DNA from: Deltaproteobacteria bacterium
GTDB lineage: Bacteria > Myxococcota_A > UBA796 > SXON01
Direction of reading: 5' to 3'
DNA: 35,798 nt
Assembly: GCA_014191855.1 (NCBI GenBank)
Contig: BJHF01000068.1
Coordinates: 1-35,798 of the forward strand
This document shows positions 35,692-35,798 of this stretch, piece after piece; position 1 is the first letter of the stretch, and each line of letters opens with the position of its first letter. The notes beneath the pieces were generated by a model, which made no database searches, was not told where the DNA came from, and saw only the letters and a list, made by a program, of their open reading frames with translations. The position numbers and the translations under genes were made by a program.

Positions 35692-35741
35692 AGCCCGTAC
35701 CCCGTAGCCCGTACCCCGGGCCAAAGGCCCGTTAGCCCGTA
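35692..35741. repeat. 14-base tandem repeat with embedded hairpin
   Basis: AGCCCGTACCCCGT (35692-35705) is followed directly by AGCCCGTACCCCGG (35706-35719), a diverged third block, and AGCCCGTA again in register at 35734. A perfect hairpin CGGGCC-AAA-GGCCCG sits at 35717-35731. Slippage-type intergenic repeat; the hairpin could act as a terminator for the minus gene that ends at 35755. Confidence 0.6.
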
Positions 35742-35754
35742 GCCCTCTCCCCCC

Positions 35755-35798
35755 CTAATTCCGAAGCTCCACCCGCACCGGCACCCCCCCGCCCGGCC
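35755..35798 (-). CDS. C-terminal end of an unidentified protein (partial)
   Basis: A minus-strand frame enters from the right edge and ends at TAG 35757-35755. The 13 visible residues end Val-Pro-Val-Arg-Val-Glu-Leu-Arg-Asn, an alternating strand pattern consistent with the end of a beta-rich protein. Too little is visible to identify it. Confidence 0.35.
   Translation of the reverse strand, partial: PGGGVPVRVELRN

Overview
This window reads as chromosomal DNA of a high-G+C, Gram-negative bacterium of the Myxococcota (former Deltaproteobacteria) type. Four predicted proteins end in a MYXO-CTERM-like tail (Cys-Gly-Cys or similar, hydrophobic helix, Arg cluster). Two large proteins carry MopE/thrombospondin-3-like Asp/Cys repeats, and short lipoproteins of unknown function are abundant. 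I see no rRNA, tRNA, CRISPR array, transposase, integrase or phage gene.

Layout. 1-7500: the end of an unidentified gene, a lipoprotein with a beta-propeller-like domain, a membrane-anchored TraB-family protein divergent from a DUF4336 protein, two coupled leucine-rich lipoprotein paralogues, a Cys-rich lipoprotein divergent from a GNAT acetyltransferase, and a secreted TonB-C-like protein. 7600-10130: an unidentified acidic protein with a glycine-rich hydrophobic segment, a multi-pass membrane protein, and a discoidin-like/PGY-repeat/Tudor-like protein. 10270-14257: two coupled MYXO-CTERM proteins sharing an N-terminal CxCHG module, then a 6-phosphogluconolactonase homologue with a substituted active-site motif. 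14254-19860 (minus): a probable five-gene operon with an alkaline-phosphatase-superfamily hydrolase, a cupin, a FemAB-like N-acyltransferase, a lipoprotein flavoprotein and a PPC-like lipoprotein. 20035-27828: one 2597-residue surface protein with a lipobox, seven FG-GAP repeats, about 28 MopE-type repeats and a MYXO-CTERM tail. 27867-33502 (minus): a surface-polysaccharide operon (flippase, O-antigen-ligase-like protein, GT4 glycosyltransferase, EamA transporter, secreted protein) whose genes are all joined by 4-base stop/start overlaps. 33599-35798: another MYXO-CTERM protein, a 400-base intergenic region full of ordered repeats, a lipoprotein and the edge of one more gene.

The common theme is the cell envelope: lipoproteins, anchored Ca-binding-type adhesin-like proteins and polysaccharide export. 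Two patterns run across many genes. First, ten gene starts have a -10-like hexamer only 5-10 bases upstream, which suggests leaderless mRNAs; downstream genes are then reached through ATGA/GTGA/TTGA overlaps. Second, several lipoprotein signal peptides have only 7-10 residues before the Cys and lack a basic N-region, and in three cases an in-frame stop just upstream rules out a longer form. The strongest unexplained DNA element is a 51-base tandem array at 34451-34609 whose dyads carry compensatory base changes.
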